DNA from: CAG-177 sp964587915
GTDB taxonomy: Bacteria > Bacillota > Clostridia > Oscillospirales > Acutalibacteraceae
Reading direction: 5' to 3'
NCBI GenBank assembly: GCA_964587915.1
Contig: CAZPMK010000011.1
Span: 1 to 52,013 of the forward strand
Length of the DNA stretch: 52,013 bases
This document shows, one piece after another, positions 8,918-17,332 of this stretch. The number at the start of each line of letters is the position of its first letter. The stretch's first letter is position 1. The notes under the pieces were generated by a model. That model worked only from the letters and a program-made list of their open reading frames with translations, was not told where the DNA came from and searched no databases. The position numbers and the translations under genes are program-made.

Positions 8918-10195
8918 ATGCTGCACATTTCCATGCCGGCGGAAAAAGTCCGCCTTGTGTGCTTGCAAACCGACAGATTCAAAACGAGCAGTCTTGTGAT
9001 TTCTGCGGCAGTACCTCTTGATGAAAATGCCGCCGCCAACGCTCTGATGCTTCGCCTTCTCAAAAGGGGCTGCAAGAAGTATCCCGATCTTACTCAGTTT
9101 TACGGTAAGCTCGACGAGCTTTACGGTGCTTCCGTTTCTTCCGAAATCAGCAAAAACGGAGATTCACAGGTTCTCAGCCTTGCGGTGAATTGTCTTGATG
9201 ACAGGTTCGCTCTTGACGGAGAGAATATCGCCGAGCAGTGTGCAGAGCTTTCGGCGGAGCTGTTTTTTGCACCGAACACAAAAAGCGGCAGCTTCGGTTC
9301 GGATGTCGTTGCGAGAGAAAAACGCCTGCTTGCACAGCTTGTCGAGGAGGAAATGAACGACAAGGGCGATTACGCACGCAAACGGTGTATAAATCATATG
9401 TGTACCAATGAGCCTTACGGCAGGGATGAGTGCGGCACGGTCGAGGAAATAAAGGCGGTTAAGTGTGCCGACGTTTACGCCGCATGGAAGCGTATGATGT
9501 CAACGGCGGTGTTTCAAATAACCTATGTCGGTTCCGCATCACACGAAAATATAGAAAAGATATTTGCTTCACGCTTTGCCAAAATCAAGCGTGAGCCTGT
9601 TGAAATAAACACGATATTCTTCAAAAGAGGCGGACGCTTCAACAGATATGAGGAGCAATTCCCCGTAAATCAAGGAAAGCTCGTCATCGGCATGAGAACG
9701 GGAATGGAAAATTCGAGAGACAATCTTTTTGCCGTTATGCTTGCCAATGATATTTTCGGCGGCGGCACGTATTCAAAGCTCTTTGCAAACGTAAGAGAAA
9801 AAATGAGTCTTGCGTATTATTGCAGAACAAGGTTCATTCGTTCAAAGGGAATAACGCTTATCGAAAGCGGAATAGATGTGGATAAAGAGCGTACCGTTTC
9901 CGCCGCAATAGTCAAACAGCTTGCCGACCTTCGCAGCGGTAACACAGAGCCCGAGGTTTATGAGGCGGCGAAGCTCAGTATGCGTGAAAGACTTACCTTT
10001 TCTTCACCGTCTTCCATAGCGGCATGGTATTCGGCTCAAATTAACGAGCAGGAAATAATCACTCCCGAGGAAACGGCACAGGGCATCGACGAAGTAACAC
10101 CCGAGCAGGTTTGCGAGGCGGCGAAGAAGCTGTCGATAGATACTATATTCATGCTCACGGCGGATGGAAGGGAGACTGAAGATGAAAATCAGTGA
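8918..10195 (+). CDS. M16-family peptidase-like protein, non-catalytic partner (YmfF type)
   Basis: This 425-residue protein has the two-lobed M16 (insulinase/processing peptidase) architecture, with the C-terminal lobe recognisable from MRTGMENSRDNLFAVMLANDIFGGGTYSKLF and SLAYYCR. The N-terminal lobe lacks the zinc-binding HxxEH motif where it should occur (before KLDELYGAS), so it is predicted to be inactive alone. The next gene encodes an intact HFLEH protein and overlaps it by 14 bases. This matches the YmfF-YmfH pair of Firmicutes and the general M16B pattern of an inactive and an active subunit forming one chamber. The substrate is unknown. Confidence 0.82.
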   Translation: MLHISMPAEKVRLVCLQTDRFKTSSLVISAAVPLDENAAANALMLRLLKRGCKKYPDLTQFYGKLDELYGASVSSEISKNGDSQVLSLAVNCLDDRFALDGENIAEQCAELSAELFFAPNTKSGSFGSDVVAREKRLLAQLVEEEMNDKGDYARKRCINHMCTNEPYGRDECGTVEEIKAVKCADVYAAWKRMMSTAVFQITYVGSASHENIEKIFASRFAKIKREPVEINTIFFKRGGRFNRYEEQFPVNQGKLVIGMRTGMENSRDNLFAVMLANDIFGGGTYSKLFANVREKMSLAYYCRTRFIRSKGITLIESGIDVDKERTVSAAIVKQLADLRSGNTEPEVYEAAKLSMRERLTFSSPSSIAAWYSAQINEQEIITPEETAQGIDEVTPEQVCEAAKKLSIDTIFMLTADGRETEDENQ

Positions 10196-11453
10196 AGTCA
10201 GAAATGAACGTCTCGGTGAAAGCGTTTTTTGTGCAGAGCATCCGTCGGGACTGAAAATCTTTGTTTTGCCGAAAAAAGATTATGAATCTGCCTATGCGTT
10301 GTACGGTGTAAAATACGGCTCGATAGATACGAGTATTAAAAACGAAAAAGGCGAGTACGAAGCAATTCCCGAGGGTACGGCTCATTTTCTTGAACACAAG
10401 CTGTTTGAAAGCGAGGATTTGAACGCTTTTGAACGCTTTGCCAAAACTGGTGCAAGTGCAAATGCTTATACGAGCTTTGAAAGAACGGCTTATCTTTTCA
10501 AAAGCTCCTCCGAGATTTCCGAATCTCTTGAAATACTGCTTGATTTTGTTCAAAATCCGTATTTCACCGCCGAAACCGTCGAAAAAGAGCAGGGGATAAT
10601 CGGTCAGGAAATACGAATGTATCAGGACCAGCCGAGCTGGCAGCTTATGTTCAATCTTCTGCGTGCACTGTATGCCGAAAATCCCGTGCGAATTGATATT
10701 GCCGGCACTCAAGACTCCATCGCTCGCATTGATGCCGACTTGCTCCACAGGCTTTATAAGGAGTTTTACAATCCCGCAAACATGGCTCTTTGTGTTGTTG
10801 GCTGTGTTGAGCCGGAGGAGATTTTTGCCATTGCCGAACGCTGCATAAAAGGCGGTGAGAGCAAGGTTATAGAACGCAAGTTTGTAAAAGAAAGCGGCAG
10901 GCCGGTTCAGAAATATGTTGAAGAACGCTTCTCCGTTGCTCAAAAGCAGTTTTATCTCGGTTTCAAGGAGCCGCTTGAAAAGCCTTTGTTGACCGTCAAG
11001 GAGGAAACCGCAACCTCTGTTATGCTTGATGCCGTATTCGGAAAATCGTCACCGCTTTTCCAAAAGCTGCTCGGCGAAGGACTTGTTGATATGGGCTTCG
11101 CATCGGAGCTTTTCAACGGCTACGGCTTTTCGTGCGTAATGCTTGGCGGTACGAGTGCGGATCCCGAAAGAGCCGTAGAGCTTATTAAAAGCGAGATTGA
11201 AGCTCTGCGTAAGAACGGAATCGATCCTGCTGCCTTTGAACGTGCTAAAAAGAGAAATTACGGCAGAATGGTAATGAGCTACAACGATGTCGGCGAAACG
11301 GCAAATCTTCTCATGAGTCTTTGCTTCAGCGGACACAAGCCCTTTCATGAGCTTGACGCTTGCAGAGAGCTTACGCTTGAGGATGTCCAAAAACGCCTTG
11401 AGCTTCTTCGCGACGAATGTTCCGCCGTTTCCGTTATCAGTCCGATAAACTGA
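10182..11453 (+). CDS. M16-family zinc metallopeptidase, catalytic partner (YmfH type)
   Basis: The zinc site is intact: HFLEH at residues 68-72 (inverse HxxEH) with downstream acidic residues in EKEQGIIGQEIRMY (about 135-147). The 423-residue length and two M16 lobes match the YmfH family of Firmicutes. I chose ATG 10182 over ATG 10164 because GAAGGGAG (10167-10174) is correctly spaced for it. It overlaps the end of the non-catalytic partner by 14 bases, consistent with stoichiometric synthesis. There is no signal peptide, so it is probably cytoplasmic, degrading peptides. The substrate is not evident. Confidence 0.85.
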   Translation: MKISEVRNERLGESVFCAEHPSGLKIFVLPKKDYESAYALYGVKYGSIDTSIKNEKGEYEAIPEGTAHFLEHKLFESEDLNAFERFAKTGASANAYTSFERTAYLFKSSSEISESLEILLDFVQNPYFTAETVEKEQGIIGQEIRMYQDQPSWQLMFNLLRALYAENPVRIDIAGTQDSIARIDADLLHRLYKEFYNPANMALCVVGCVEPEEIFAIAERCIKGGESKVIERKFVKESGRPVQKYVEERFSVAQKQFYLGFKEPLEKPLLTVKEETATSVMLDAVFGKSSPLFQKLLGEGLVDMGFASELFNGYGFSCVMLGGTSADPERAVELIKSEIEALRKNGIDPAAFERAKKRNYGRMVMSYNDVGETANLLMSLCFSGHKPFHELDACRELTLEDVQKRLELLRDECSAVSVISPIN

Positions 11454-11463
11454 GGAGGTTAAT

Positions 11464-12462
11464 ATGTCTGATTATACTGTGGTATATTTTACCGGAATTG
11501 ACCGAGGCTTCAGCGTTCCGAGTGTGCTTGCGGAGTTTTCCGTGTTCGGAATTGATGTCAGCATAAAATGGTACGGTGCAATAATTGCGTTCGGATTCTT
11601 GCTTGCCGTCCTTTTCGGAGGCAGAATAGCCTATAAATGGAAGATGAATCTTGACAAAATGGTGGATGTCCTTATTTACGGAACTCTTGCCGGAATAGTC
11701 GGTGCAAGGCTCTACTATGTATTTTCTAAATGGGATTATTACGGCTCTCATTTGAGTGAAATCCCGAAAATATGGGAGGGCGGTCTTGCTATTTACGGCG
11801 GCTTGATTGCAGGCGTTGTTGCGGCATATTTTGTTTGTCGTGCAAGGAAAATGAATTTTTGGAACTTGCTCGATATCGCCGTGATGAGCTTTCTCATCGG
11901 TCAAGGAATAGGCAGATGGGGCAACTTTACCAATCAAGAGGCATTCGGAACGAACACGGATTTACCGTGGGGAATGTGGAGTCAAAAGATTGCCGATGAT
12001 ATCATGAGCCGACAGAGCTTTTTTGCCGACAAGGGTATCATCATGGATCCCTCGCTTCCCGTTCATCCGACCTTCTTGTATGAATCAATATCCTGCCTTG
12101 TCGGATTTTTTGTTCTGTATATCATTTGCCGCAAGGCAAGAAAATTCAGCGGTCAGATTGCACTTTGCTACGGTGTCTGGTACGGCGTTGAACGCACCGT
12201 TGTTGAGGGACTGAGAACGGACAGCCTCTATATAGCGGGCACGACCATCAGAACCTCACAGGCTCTTTCGGCGGCTCTTGCTTTTGTTTGTGCGGTTCTG
12301 CTTATTATATTCCTTATAAAATATACGAAGCATCCAAAGCCGATTGACGGCGTTGATTATTTTGCCGAGCTTGAGCTGAAAAAGGAAGAATCACGACAGG
12401 AAAACGAGAAAAGCGATACCGACGGCGATAAGTCCTCGGAGGAAATTGAAATAAATTTGTAA
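11464..12462 (+). CDS. lgt: Prolipoprotein diacylglyceryl transferase
   Basis: This membrane enzyme transfers diacylglycerol from phosphatidylglycerol to the lipobox cysteine of prolipoproteins. The 332-residue protein has about seven transmembrane helices, the motif IWEGGLAIYGGLIAG (near residue 104; Tyr replaces the E. coli His, as I recall in other Clostridia) and the signature GRWGNFTNQEAFG (near 149). A hydrophilic acidic C-terminal tail of about 35 residues extends past the last helix. The start ATG follows TGAGGAGG. Several lipoprotein clients lie in this window at 22387, 27984 and 34224. Confidence 0.95.
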   Translation: MSDYTVVYFTGIDRGFSVPSVLAEFSVFGIDVSIKWYGAIIAFGFLLAVLFGGRIAYKWKMNLDKMVDVLIYGTLAGIVGARLYYVFSKWDYYGSHLSEIPKIWEGGLAIYGGLIAGVVAAYFVCRARKMNFWNLLDIAVMSFLIGQGIGRWGNFTNQEAFGTNTDLPWGMWSQKIADDIMSRQSFFADKGIIMDPSLPVHPTFLYESISCLVGFFVLYIICRKARKFSGQIALCYGVWYGVERTVVEGLRTDSLYIAGTTIRTSQALSAALAFVCAVLLIIFLIKYTKHPKPIDGVDYFAELELKKEESRQENEKSDTDGDKSSEEIEINL

Positions 12463-12515
12463 CAATATCTTAATCGTTTTATAAAAAATTAACATTATTA
12501 TATTGGAGAGGTCAC

Positions 12516-13379
12516 ATGGCACAGCTTATAGACGGAAAGGCAATAAGGGAAAAGGAGCTTGATAAGCTGACTCTTAAAGTCAGAGAGCTTAACGAGCAAA
12601 ATATTTTTCCCGCCCTTGCGGTAATTATTGTAGGTAACGATTCCGCATCACGCATATATGTCAACAATAAGAAATCTGCTTGCGAGCGTATAGGAATACG
12701 TTCTCTCGAGTATGTCTTGCCGCAGGAAACAACCACTCGGGAGCTTTTGGAGCTTATCGACAGACTCAATGCCGATGATGCCGTCAGCGGTATTCTCTGC
12801 CAGCTTCCTGTTCCCGAACACATTGACGAAAATGCGGTTTTGGAGCGTATTTCCCCGTCAAAGGATGTTGACTGCTTCCACCCGGAAAATGTCGGCAGAC
12901 TTTCGATAGGTGAGGGAGTTTTGGTTCCGTGTACCCCCATGGGCATGGTAACCATGCTTGAGCATGAGGGCGTTGAAATAGCGGGTAAGCATTGCGTTAT
13001 TATCGGAAGAAGCAACATAGTCGGAAAGCCCATGGCAATGCTTATGCTTGCACGCAGTGCAACGGTAACGGTGTGTCATTCAAAAACCGTTGATTTACCG
13101 TCGATTACACGGCAGGCAGATATCCTTGTTGCCGCAGTCGGCATAGCGAAATTCGTTAAAGCCGATATGGTAAAGGACGGTGCCGTTATTCTTGATGTCG
13201 GTATGGACAGAGACGAAAACGGAAAGCTGTGCGGTGATGTTGATTTTGAAGCGGTAAAAGAAAAGGCTTCTTTGATAACCCCGGTGCCCGGCGGCGTCGG
13301 ACCCATGACAATTGCAATGCTTATGCGTAATACCGTTAAGGCGGCAGCGGCACAAGCAGGAAAGGAAGAAATAATATGA
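12516..13379 (+). CDS. folD: Bifunctional methylenetetrahydrofolate dehydrogenase / methenyltetrahydrofolate cyclohydrolase
   Basis: This enzyme interconverts 5,10-methylene-, methenyl- and 10-formyl-tetrahydrofolate with NADP. The 287-residue protein has the catalytic YVNNKKSACERIG segment (Tyr and Lys near residues 49-53), the folate motif GILCQLPVPEHID, the Rossmann dinucleotide loop IIGRSNIVGKPMA and the family signature PVPGGVGPMTIAML near the end. The start follows TTGGAGAGG. Its stop overlaps the start of the next small gene by 4 bases. No convincing promoter lies in the 53-base gap after lgt. Confidence 0.95.
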   Translation: MAQLIDGKAIREKELDKLTLKVRELNEQNIFPALAVIIVGNDSASRIYVNNKKSACERIGIRSLEYVLPQETTTRELLELIDRLNADDAVSGILCQLPVPEHIDENAVLERISPSKDVDCFHPENVGRLSIGEGVLVPCTPMGMVTMLEHEGVEIAGKHCVIIGRSNIVGKPMAMLMLARSATVTVCHSKTVDLPSITRQADILVAAVGIAKFVKADMVKDGAVILDVGMDRDENGKLCGDVDFEAVKEKASLITPVPGGVGPMTIAMLMRNTVKAAAAQAGKEEII

Positions 13380-13633
13380 GTAACGAAAAAAGACTTTATA
13401 GAAGCAGAAGCAACAAGATCCTTTGCGGAGTTTTGGGCGGATTGGGCGATTATTTCAATATTGACCCCACCGTTCTCAGAGTGGCATACGCACTTCTCTC
13501 GGTTTTTGTTCTCGGAAGCCCGATAATTCTTTATATCATATGTGCTTTGATAATTCCCAAGGAGCCCGAATATCCTCAGCAGCAGTCAGATTATCAGCAG
13601 GGGAATTATCAGCCGTATAACGAAAACAAATAA
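13376..13633 (+). CDS. PspC-domain membrane protein
   Basis: The 85-residue protein consists of a PspC domain: LYRSRSNKILCGVLGGLGDYFNIDPTVLR is the usual amphipathic start, followed by one hydrophobic segment (about residues 35-57) and IPKEP. The final 25 residues are a Gln/Tyr/Pro-rich hydrophilic tail (QQQSDYQQGNYQPYN). PspC proteins take part in envelope-stress responses in some bacteria, but small stand-alone Firmicutes versions are poorly characterised. It begins within the folD stop (ATGA). Confidence 0.85.
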   Translation: MSNEKRLYRSRSNKILCGVLGGLGDYFNIDPTVLRVAYALLSVFVLGSPIILYIICALIIPKEPEYPQQQSDYQQGNYQPYNENK

Positions 13634-13657
13634 TTTTGTAAAAATTCAAAAAAACCT

Positions 13658-13686
13658 TTGACATTGGCACGATACTGTGCTATAAT
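13658..13686 (+). promoter_or_regulatory. Consensus extended -10 promoter of the rplU operon
   Basis: TTGACA (13658-13663), exactly 17 bases, then TATAAT (13681-13686), preceded by TGC, an extended -10 element. It is the closest match to the SigA consensus in the window, as expected for a ribosomal protein operon. Confidence 0.92.
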
Positions 13687-13689
13687 CTT

Positions 13690-13770
13690 TCATGCCGCAT
13701 ATTCGAGGCGGGCATAGCTATGCCCAAAAACAGAAATGTGCCTCAGAGTAGCGAGTCTAAAGAAAAGGAT
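13690..13770 (+). ncRNA. Putative ribosomal protein L21 leader
   Basis: The 95-base untranslated region between the promoter and rplU is structured. The perfect palindrome GGGCATAGCTATGCCC (13710-13725) can form a hairpin and is followed by AAAAAC, CAGAAATGTGCC and GCGAGTC segments. Firmicutes carry an RNA motif (L21 leader) at this place, thought to bind L21 and control the operon. The position and compact GC-rich elements fit, but I could not align it to the covariance model. The limits given are approximate. Confidence 0.6.
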
Positions 13771-13781
13771 TGATTTTCCGA

Positions 13782-14093
13782 ATGTACGCAATCATCGAAA
13801 CCGGCGGCAAGCAGTACAAGGTAGAAGCGGGCGACGCTGTCTACGTTGAAAAGCTGGGCGCCGAAGAAGCAAGCGAGTACACCTTTGATAAGGTAGTCGC
13901 AATCGGTACCGACGACGGCTTAACCGTTGGTGCTCCCTATGTTGAAGGCGCAACCGTCTCAGCAAAGGTAGTTAAGAACGGCAAGGCAAAGAAGATTACT
14001 GTCTTTACCTACAAGCCCAAGAAGAATTCAAAGCGTAAGATGGGTCACAGACAGCCTTATACCAAGGTTGAAATTTCTGCCATCAATGCGTAA
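13782..14093 (+). CDS. rplU: 50S ribosomal protein L21
   Basis: L21 binds 23S rRNA in the large subunit. The 103-residue protein has the canonical start MYAIIETGGKQYKVEAGD and the C-terminal KRKMGHRQPYTKVEI. The ATG at 13782 is used instead of the in-frame TTG at 13770 because MYAIIETGGKQ is the invariant N-terminus of the family. A purine-rich AAAAGGA lies upstream. It is the first gene of the rplU-prp-rpmA unit. Confidence 0.97.
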   Translation: MYAIIETGGKQYKVEAGDAVYVEKLGAEEASEYTFDKVVAIGTDDGLTVGAPYVEGATVSAKVVKNGKAKKITVFTYKPKKNSKRKMGHRQPYTKVEISAINA

Positions 14094-14101
14094 AAGCCCC
14101 C

Positions 14102-14419
14102 ATGATTAGGGTCAGGCTTTTGATCGGTAACGATCGGCTAAAGGGCTTTGAAATCGAAGGTCATGCGGGATTTGCCGTCAGCGGTAAAGATATAGTTTGT
14201 GCAAGCGTGTCCTCGGCAGCTTATATGACTGCCAACACGATTACGGAAATTATCGGAGCAAACGCTTCGGCAAGCGACGGGGAAGCATCAATGAAGCTGC
14301 TTCTTAATGAAGAAAACGAGGCGGCGTTAACCGTTCTCAAGGGCTTCGAGCTTCATGTGACACAACTTTCAAAGCAGTATCCGAAAAACATCAAAATTAT
14401 CTACGGAGGTGTCAAGTAA
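14102..14419 (+). CDS. prp: Ribosomal-processing cysteine protease Prp (YsxB)
   Basis: Prp removes the N-terminal extension of L27 in Firmicutes and related bacteria. The 105-residue protein has the catalytic pair His21 in EGHAGF and Cys33 in DIVCASVSS, the spacing known for Prp. It sits between its co-encoded ribosomal genes, 8 bases after rplU, and its stop overlaps the rpmA start (TAATG). The rpmA product carries the matching cleavage motif, so the pair is functionally consistent. Confidence 0.95.
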   Translation: MIRVRLLIGNDRLKGFEIEGHAGFAVSGKDIVCASVSSAAYMTANTITEIIGANASASDGEASMKLLLNEENEAALTVLKGFELHVTQLSKQYPKNIKIIYGGVK

Positions 14420-14700
14420 TGCTTAAGATAAATGTACAGCTTTTCGCTCATAAAAAAGGTATGGGTTCAACCCGTAACGGTCGTGATTCCGAATCCAAGA
14501 GACTCGGTGCGAAGAGAGCGGACGGTCAGTTCGTTCTTGCAGGCAATATCCTTGTAAGACAGAGAGGTACAAAGATTCATCCCGGTAACAATGTAGGTAT
14601 CGGTTCGGATGATACTCTTTTCGCTCTCATCGACGGTACCGTTAAGTTTGAGCGTATGGGCAAAGACCGCAAGAAGGTCAGCGTCTACGCCGCTCAGTAA
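14419..14700 (+). CDS. rpmA: 50S ribosomal protein L27 with a cleavable N-terminal extension
   Basis: L27 reaches the peptidyl transferase centre with its N-terminus. The 93-residue precursor begins MLKINVQLFAHKKGMGS. The extension up to Phe9 matches the Prp cleavage motif, and cutting before Ala10 would expose the functional AHKKGMGSTRNGRDS terminus. The start overlaps the prp stop, with ACGGAGGTG as ribosome binding site. A terminator follows 12 bases after the stop. Confidence 0.97.
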   Translation: MLKINVQLFAHKKGMGSTRNGRDSESKRLGAKRADGQFVLAGNILVRQRGTKIHPGNNVGIGSDDTLFALIDGTVKFERMGKDRKKVSVYAAQ

Positions 14701-14712
14701 TTCGGCATTATC

Positions 14713-14744
14713 AAAGCCGCTTTGCTTTTGCAAGGCGGCTTTTT
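14713..14744 (+). terminator. Rho-independent terminator of rplU-prp-rpmA
   Basis: AAAGCCGC and TTGC in the 5' arm pair with GCAA and GCGGCTTT in the 3' arm, with one bulged or mismatched base, followed by TTTCC. Confidence 0.9.
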
Positions 14745-14771
14745 CCGTTTTAATGGGGATTATACTCAGTG

Positions 14772-14803
14772 AAAAAAGCACTTGCGTTTGCAAGTGCTTT
14801 TTT
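14772..14803. terminator. Bidirectional terminator between rpmA and putP
   Basis: AAAAAAGCACTTGC (14772-14785) pairs perfectly with GCAAGTGCTTTTTT (14790-14803) around a 4-base loop. The A-run on one side and T-run on the other allow termination in both directions, for the convergent rpmA and putP transcripts. Confidence 0.9.
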
Positions 14804-14821
14804 GCGTGTATGAAAGTTTTA

Positions 14822-16390
14822 TCAGGTTTCGTTGTAGGTGCGTGCTCTCTCAAATTCTTCCTCAATTTCAGCAGAGGGCTTTTTGGTGATAAGCGAGAAT
14901 ACAACGATGAAAATGCAGGAAACAAGGAATGCGGGCAGAAGCTCGTAAATTCCGAAAATTCCGCCGAGGGGCTTGAGAAGGAGCTTCCAAATGAATACCA
15001 TTGAACCGCCCGAAAGCATACCTGCAATCGCACCGGCTCTGTTTGTTCTCTTCCAGAAAAGAGAGAAGAGAATGATGGGTCCGAAGGTTGCACCGAAGCC
15101 CGACCATGCAAAGGAAACAACTTCAAAAATAACGCTGTTTTCGTTCCATGCGATAGCCATTCCGAATATCGTGATAAGCAGAAGAACAACTCTTGAAACG
15201 CGCATAATTTGTTTATCCGTTGCATTCCTTTTAATGACGCTTCCGTACAGATTCTTTGAAAGAGCGGAGGCGGCGATAAGAAGATATGAATCCGAGGAGC
15301 TGATTGTTGCGGCAAGAATGCCTGCCATTACAATACCTGCGAGCAGGGGGTGGAAGAGGAGCTTTGAAAGATTTGCAAAGACATTTTCAGCACCGCTTTG
15401 TGTTGCGAGAGCCGGATCGGTGGAAAGAATATATCTGCCGAGAACACCGATGAAAACGGCGGCGGTAAGAGAAATAACAACCCATACCGTTGCAATGCGG
15501 CGAGATCTCTTGAGCTCGGAGCTTTTGCGTATAGCCATGAAGCGAAGAAGAACCTGCGGAACTCCGAAATATCCGAGACCCCAAGAAGCGGTTGAAAGGA
15601 TGGTGAGCAAGCCGTATTCGGATCCTTCACCAAAAAGCGGAGAGCCGTTGACAGCTTGCTGAACTCCGTCGGCATCGACAACAGGCGTTGCAATTGAGGT
15701 CAGCGAGAAATAACCGGGAATTGCTCTTGCGTTTTCAAGAACGTTTGAAATACCGCCGGCATGGACGATACCGCAAACAAAAACGCCGATAAGTGCAATT
15801 ATCATAACGATTGCCTGCATAAAGTCGGAAGCACTTTCAGCAAGGAATCCGCCGAGGATTGTATAAAGAAGAACAAAGGCGGCACCGACTATCATCATGC
15901 TGTGATAGGAATATCCGAACAGACCCGAGAACAGCTTGCCGCAGGTGACAAAGCAGCTTGCTGCATAAATTGTAAAGAAAATGATGATGAAAATTGCCGA
16001 TACGGAAAGAATCACCTTATTCTTTTCATGGTAACGGTTGCTCAGAAAGTCGGGTACGGTTATTGCGTTGCCCGAAACGATTGAATAAGAACGCAGTCTT
16101 TTTGAGACTATCAGCCAGTTTACATATGTGCCTACGGCAAGACCAATGGCGGTCCAAGCGGCATCGGCGATACCGCACCAATATGCAACACCGGGCAGAC
16201 CCATGAGGAGCCAACCGCTCATATCGGAGGCTTCGGCACTCATTGCGGCAACCCATGGTCCGAGAGAACGACCTCCGAGGAAATAGTTGTCGGAATTGGC
16301 TTGTGATCTCTTGGCAAAGAATACGCCGATGAAAATGACTATCAGCATATATCCCGCCATTGCGATAAGCAGTTGCAGCTTTTCGGTCAT
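14822..16390 (-). CDS. putP: Sodium/proline symporter
   Basis: This is a Na+-coupled proline importer of the SSS (solute:sodium symporter) family in the cytoplasmic membrane. The 522-residue protein has about 13 hydrophobic segments. The sodium-site region reads SAEASDMSGWLLMGLPG from residue 51, with Asp56 and Ser58 corresponding to the functional D55/S57 of E. coli PutP. The early NYFLGGRSLGPWVAAM segment is typical of the family. A short charged C-terminus ends in ERARTYNET. The gene is monocistronic, with its own promoter at 16433-16461 and a shared terminator downstream. Proline as substrate is inferred from family similarity. Confidence 0.92.
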   Translation of the reverse strand: MTEKLQLLIAMAGYMLIVIFIGVFFAKRSQANSDNYFLGGRSLGPWVAAMSAEASDMSGWLLMGLPGVAYWCGIADAAWTAIGLAVGTYVNWLIVSKRLRSYSIVSGNAITVPDFLSNRYHEKNKVILSVSAIFIIIFFTIYAASCFVTCGKLFSGLFGYSYHSMMIVGAAFVLLYTILGGFLAESASDFMQAIVMIIALIGVFVCGIVHAGGISNVLENARAIPGYFSLTSIATPVVDADGVQQAVNGSPLFGEGSEYGLLTILSTASWGLGYFGVPQVLLRFMAIRKSSELKRSRRIATVWVVISLTAAVFIGVLGRYILSTDPALATQSGAENVFANLSKLLFHPLLAGIVMAGILAATISSSDSYLLIAASALSKNLYGSVIKRNATDKQIMRVSRVVLLLITIFGMAIAWNENSVIFEVVSFAWSGFGATFGPIILFSLFWKRTNRAGAIAGMLSGGSMVFIWKLLLKPLGGIFGIYELLPAFLVSCIFIVVFSLITKKPSAEIEEEFERARTYNET

Positions 16391-16432
16391 GATGCATCTC
16401 CCTTTCTTTTTTAAGTTAAAAATTTATTCATA

Positions 16433-16461
16433 ATTATATCATATATTGCAAGAGAATACAA
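16433..16461 (-). promoter_or_regulatory. Promoter of putP
   Basis: On the minus strand TTGTAT, 17 bases and TATAAT precede putP by about 43 bases. AAAGGGAG is the ribosome binding site. Confidence 0.65.
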
Positions 16462-16521
16462 GAAAAAATGCAAAAAAAGTTTTGCGGAATTGAAAAAACA
16501 TTCATCAAGAGTCTAACTGCG

Positions 16522-16550
16522 TTGACTTTAAGACAATTGTGTGGTAAAAT
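16522..16550 (+). promoter_or_regulatory. Promoter of the acyltransferase-glmM pair
   Basis: TTGACT (16522-16527), 17 bases and TAAAAT (16545-16550), with TGG just before the -10 as an extended element. Confidence 0.75.
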
Positions 16551-16628
16551 TAAATTAAAAAAGAATGAATTTATGAATTTACTCGGGTTTTCTAAATAAA
16601 ATAAAACAGTTGATGATTTAGAGGAGAG

Positions 16629-17297
16629 ATGGATTTGAACATTAAAACAGCAGAGCTGTTTGACCTTACGCATACAGCGGCGGGGGAGTATCTTGCGAAT
16701 TTTGAATATCCGTGGGAGGCTCTCGGCGGCATAAAAGAGATGATTAAAAATCTCGGCAAAAGTCTTGACAAGAACGAATATAACGAAATCGACGAAAATG
16801 TTTGGGTACACAAAACGGCACGCATAGCCGATACCGCCTTTATAGGTGCTCCGTGCATAATCGGCACCGAGACCGAGGTGCGTCACTGTGCATTCATAAG
16901 GGGCTCGGCTCTTATCGGAAGCGGCTGCGTTATCGGAAATTCCGTTGAAGTTAAAAATGCAATTATTTTTGACAGCGTACAGGTGCCGCATTTTAACTAT
17001 GTCGGTGACAGCATTCTCGGCTACCGCTCACACATGGGTGCAGGCTCGGTAACTTCCAATGTTAAGTCGGATAAAACACTTGTCCGTGTTAAAATCGGTG
17101 ATGAAACAATCGAAACAGGCTTAAAAAAATTCGGTGCAATGCTCGGCGATTTTGTCGAGGTTGGCTGTAATTCCGTGCTCAATCCCGGCACGGTAATCGG
17201 CAGAAATACCAATATTTATCCGCTTTCATGCGTCAGAGGAGTTGTTGAAGCGGACAGCATTTTCAAAACAGGCGGAGTCACCGTCAAAAAGCATTGA
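16629..17297 (+). CDS. Left-handed beta-helix nucleotidyl/acetyltransferase-like protein (GlmU C-terminal type)
   Basis: The 222-residue protein carries repeated hexapeptide (LbH) turns, for example VHKTARIADTAFIGAPCIIG and CVIGNSVEVKNAIIF, with a C-terminal GNTNIYPLSCVRGV-like end seen in GlmU-related acetyltransferases. It lacks the N-terminal pyrophosphorylase domain of GlmU. Its position directly upstream of glmM suggests a role in amino-sugar phosphate metabolism, perhaps glucosamine-1-phosphate acetylation, but this is inference. The start is ATG 16629 or TTG 16635; GAGGAGAG (16621-16628) would be better spaced for the TTG. Confidence 0.75.
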   Translation: MDLNIKTAELFDLTHTAAGEYLANFEYPWEALGGIKEMIKNLGKSLDKNEYNEIDENVWVHKTARIADTAFIGAPCIIGTETEVRHCAFIRGSALIGSGCVIGNSVEVKNAIIFDSVQVPHFNYVGDSILGYRSHMGAGSVTSNVKSDKTLVRVKIGDETIETGLKKFGAMLGDFVEVGCNSVLNPGTVIGRNTNIYPLSCVRGVVEADSIFKTGGVTVKKH

Positions 17298-17332
17298 TTT
17301 ATTATGAACAATACGGAGAAAAGAGGTTAACT

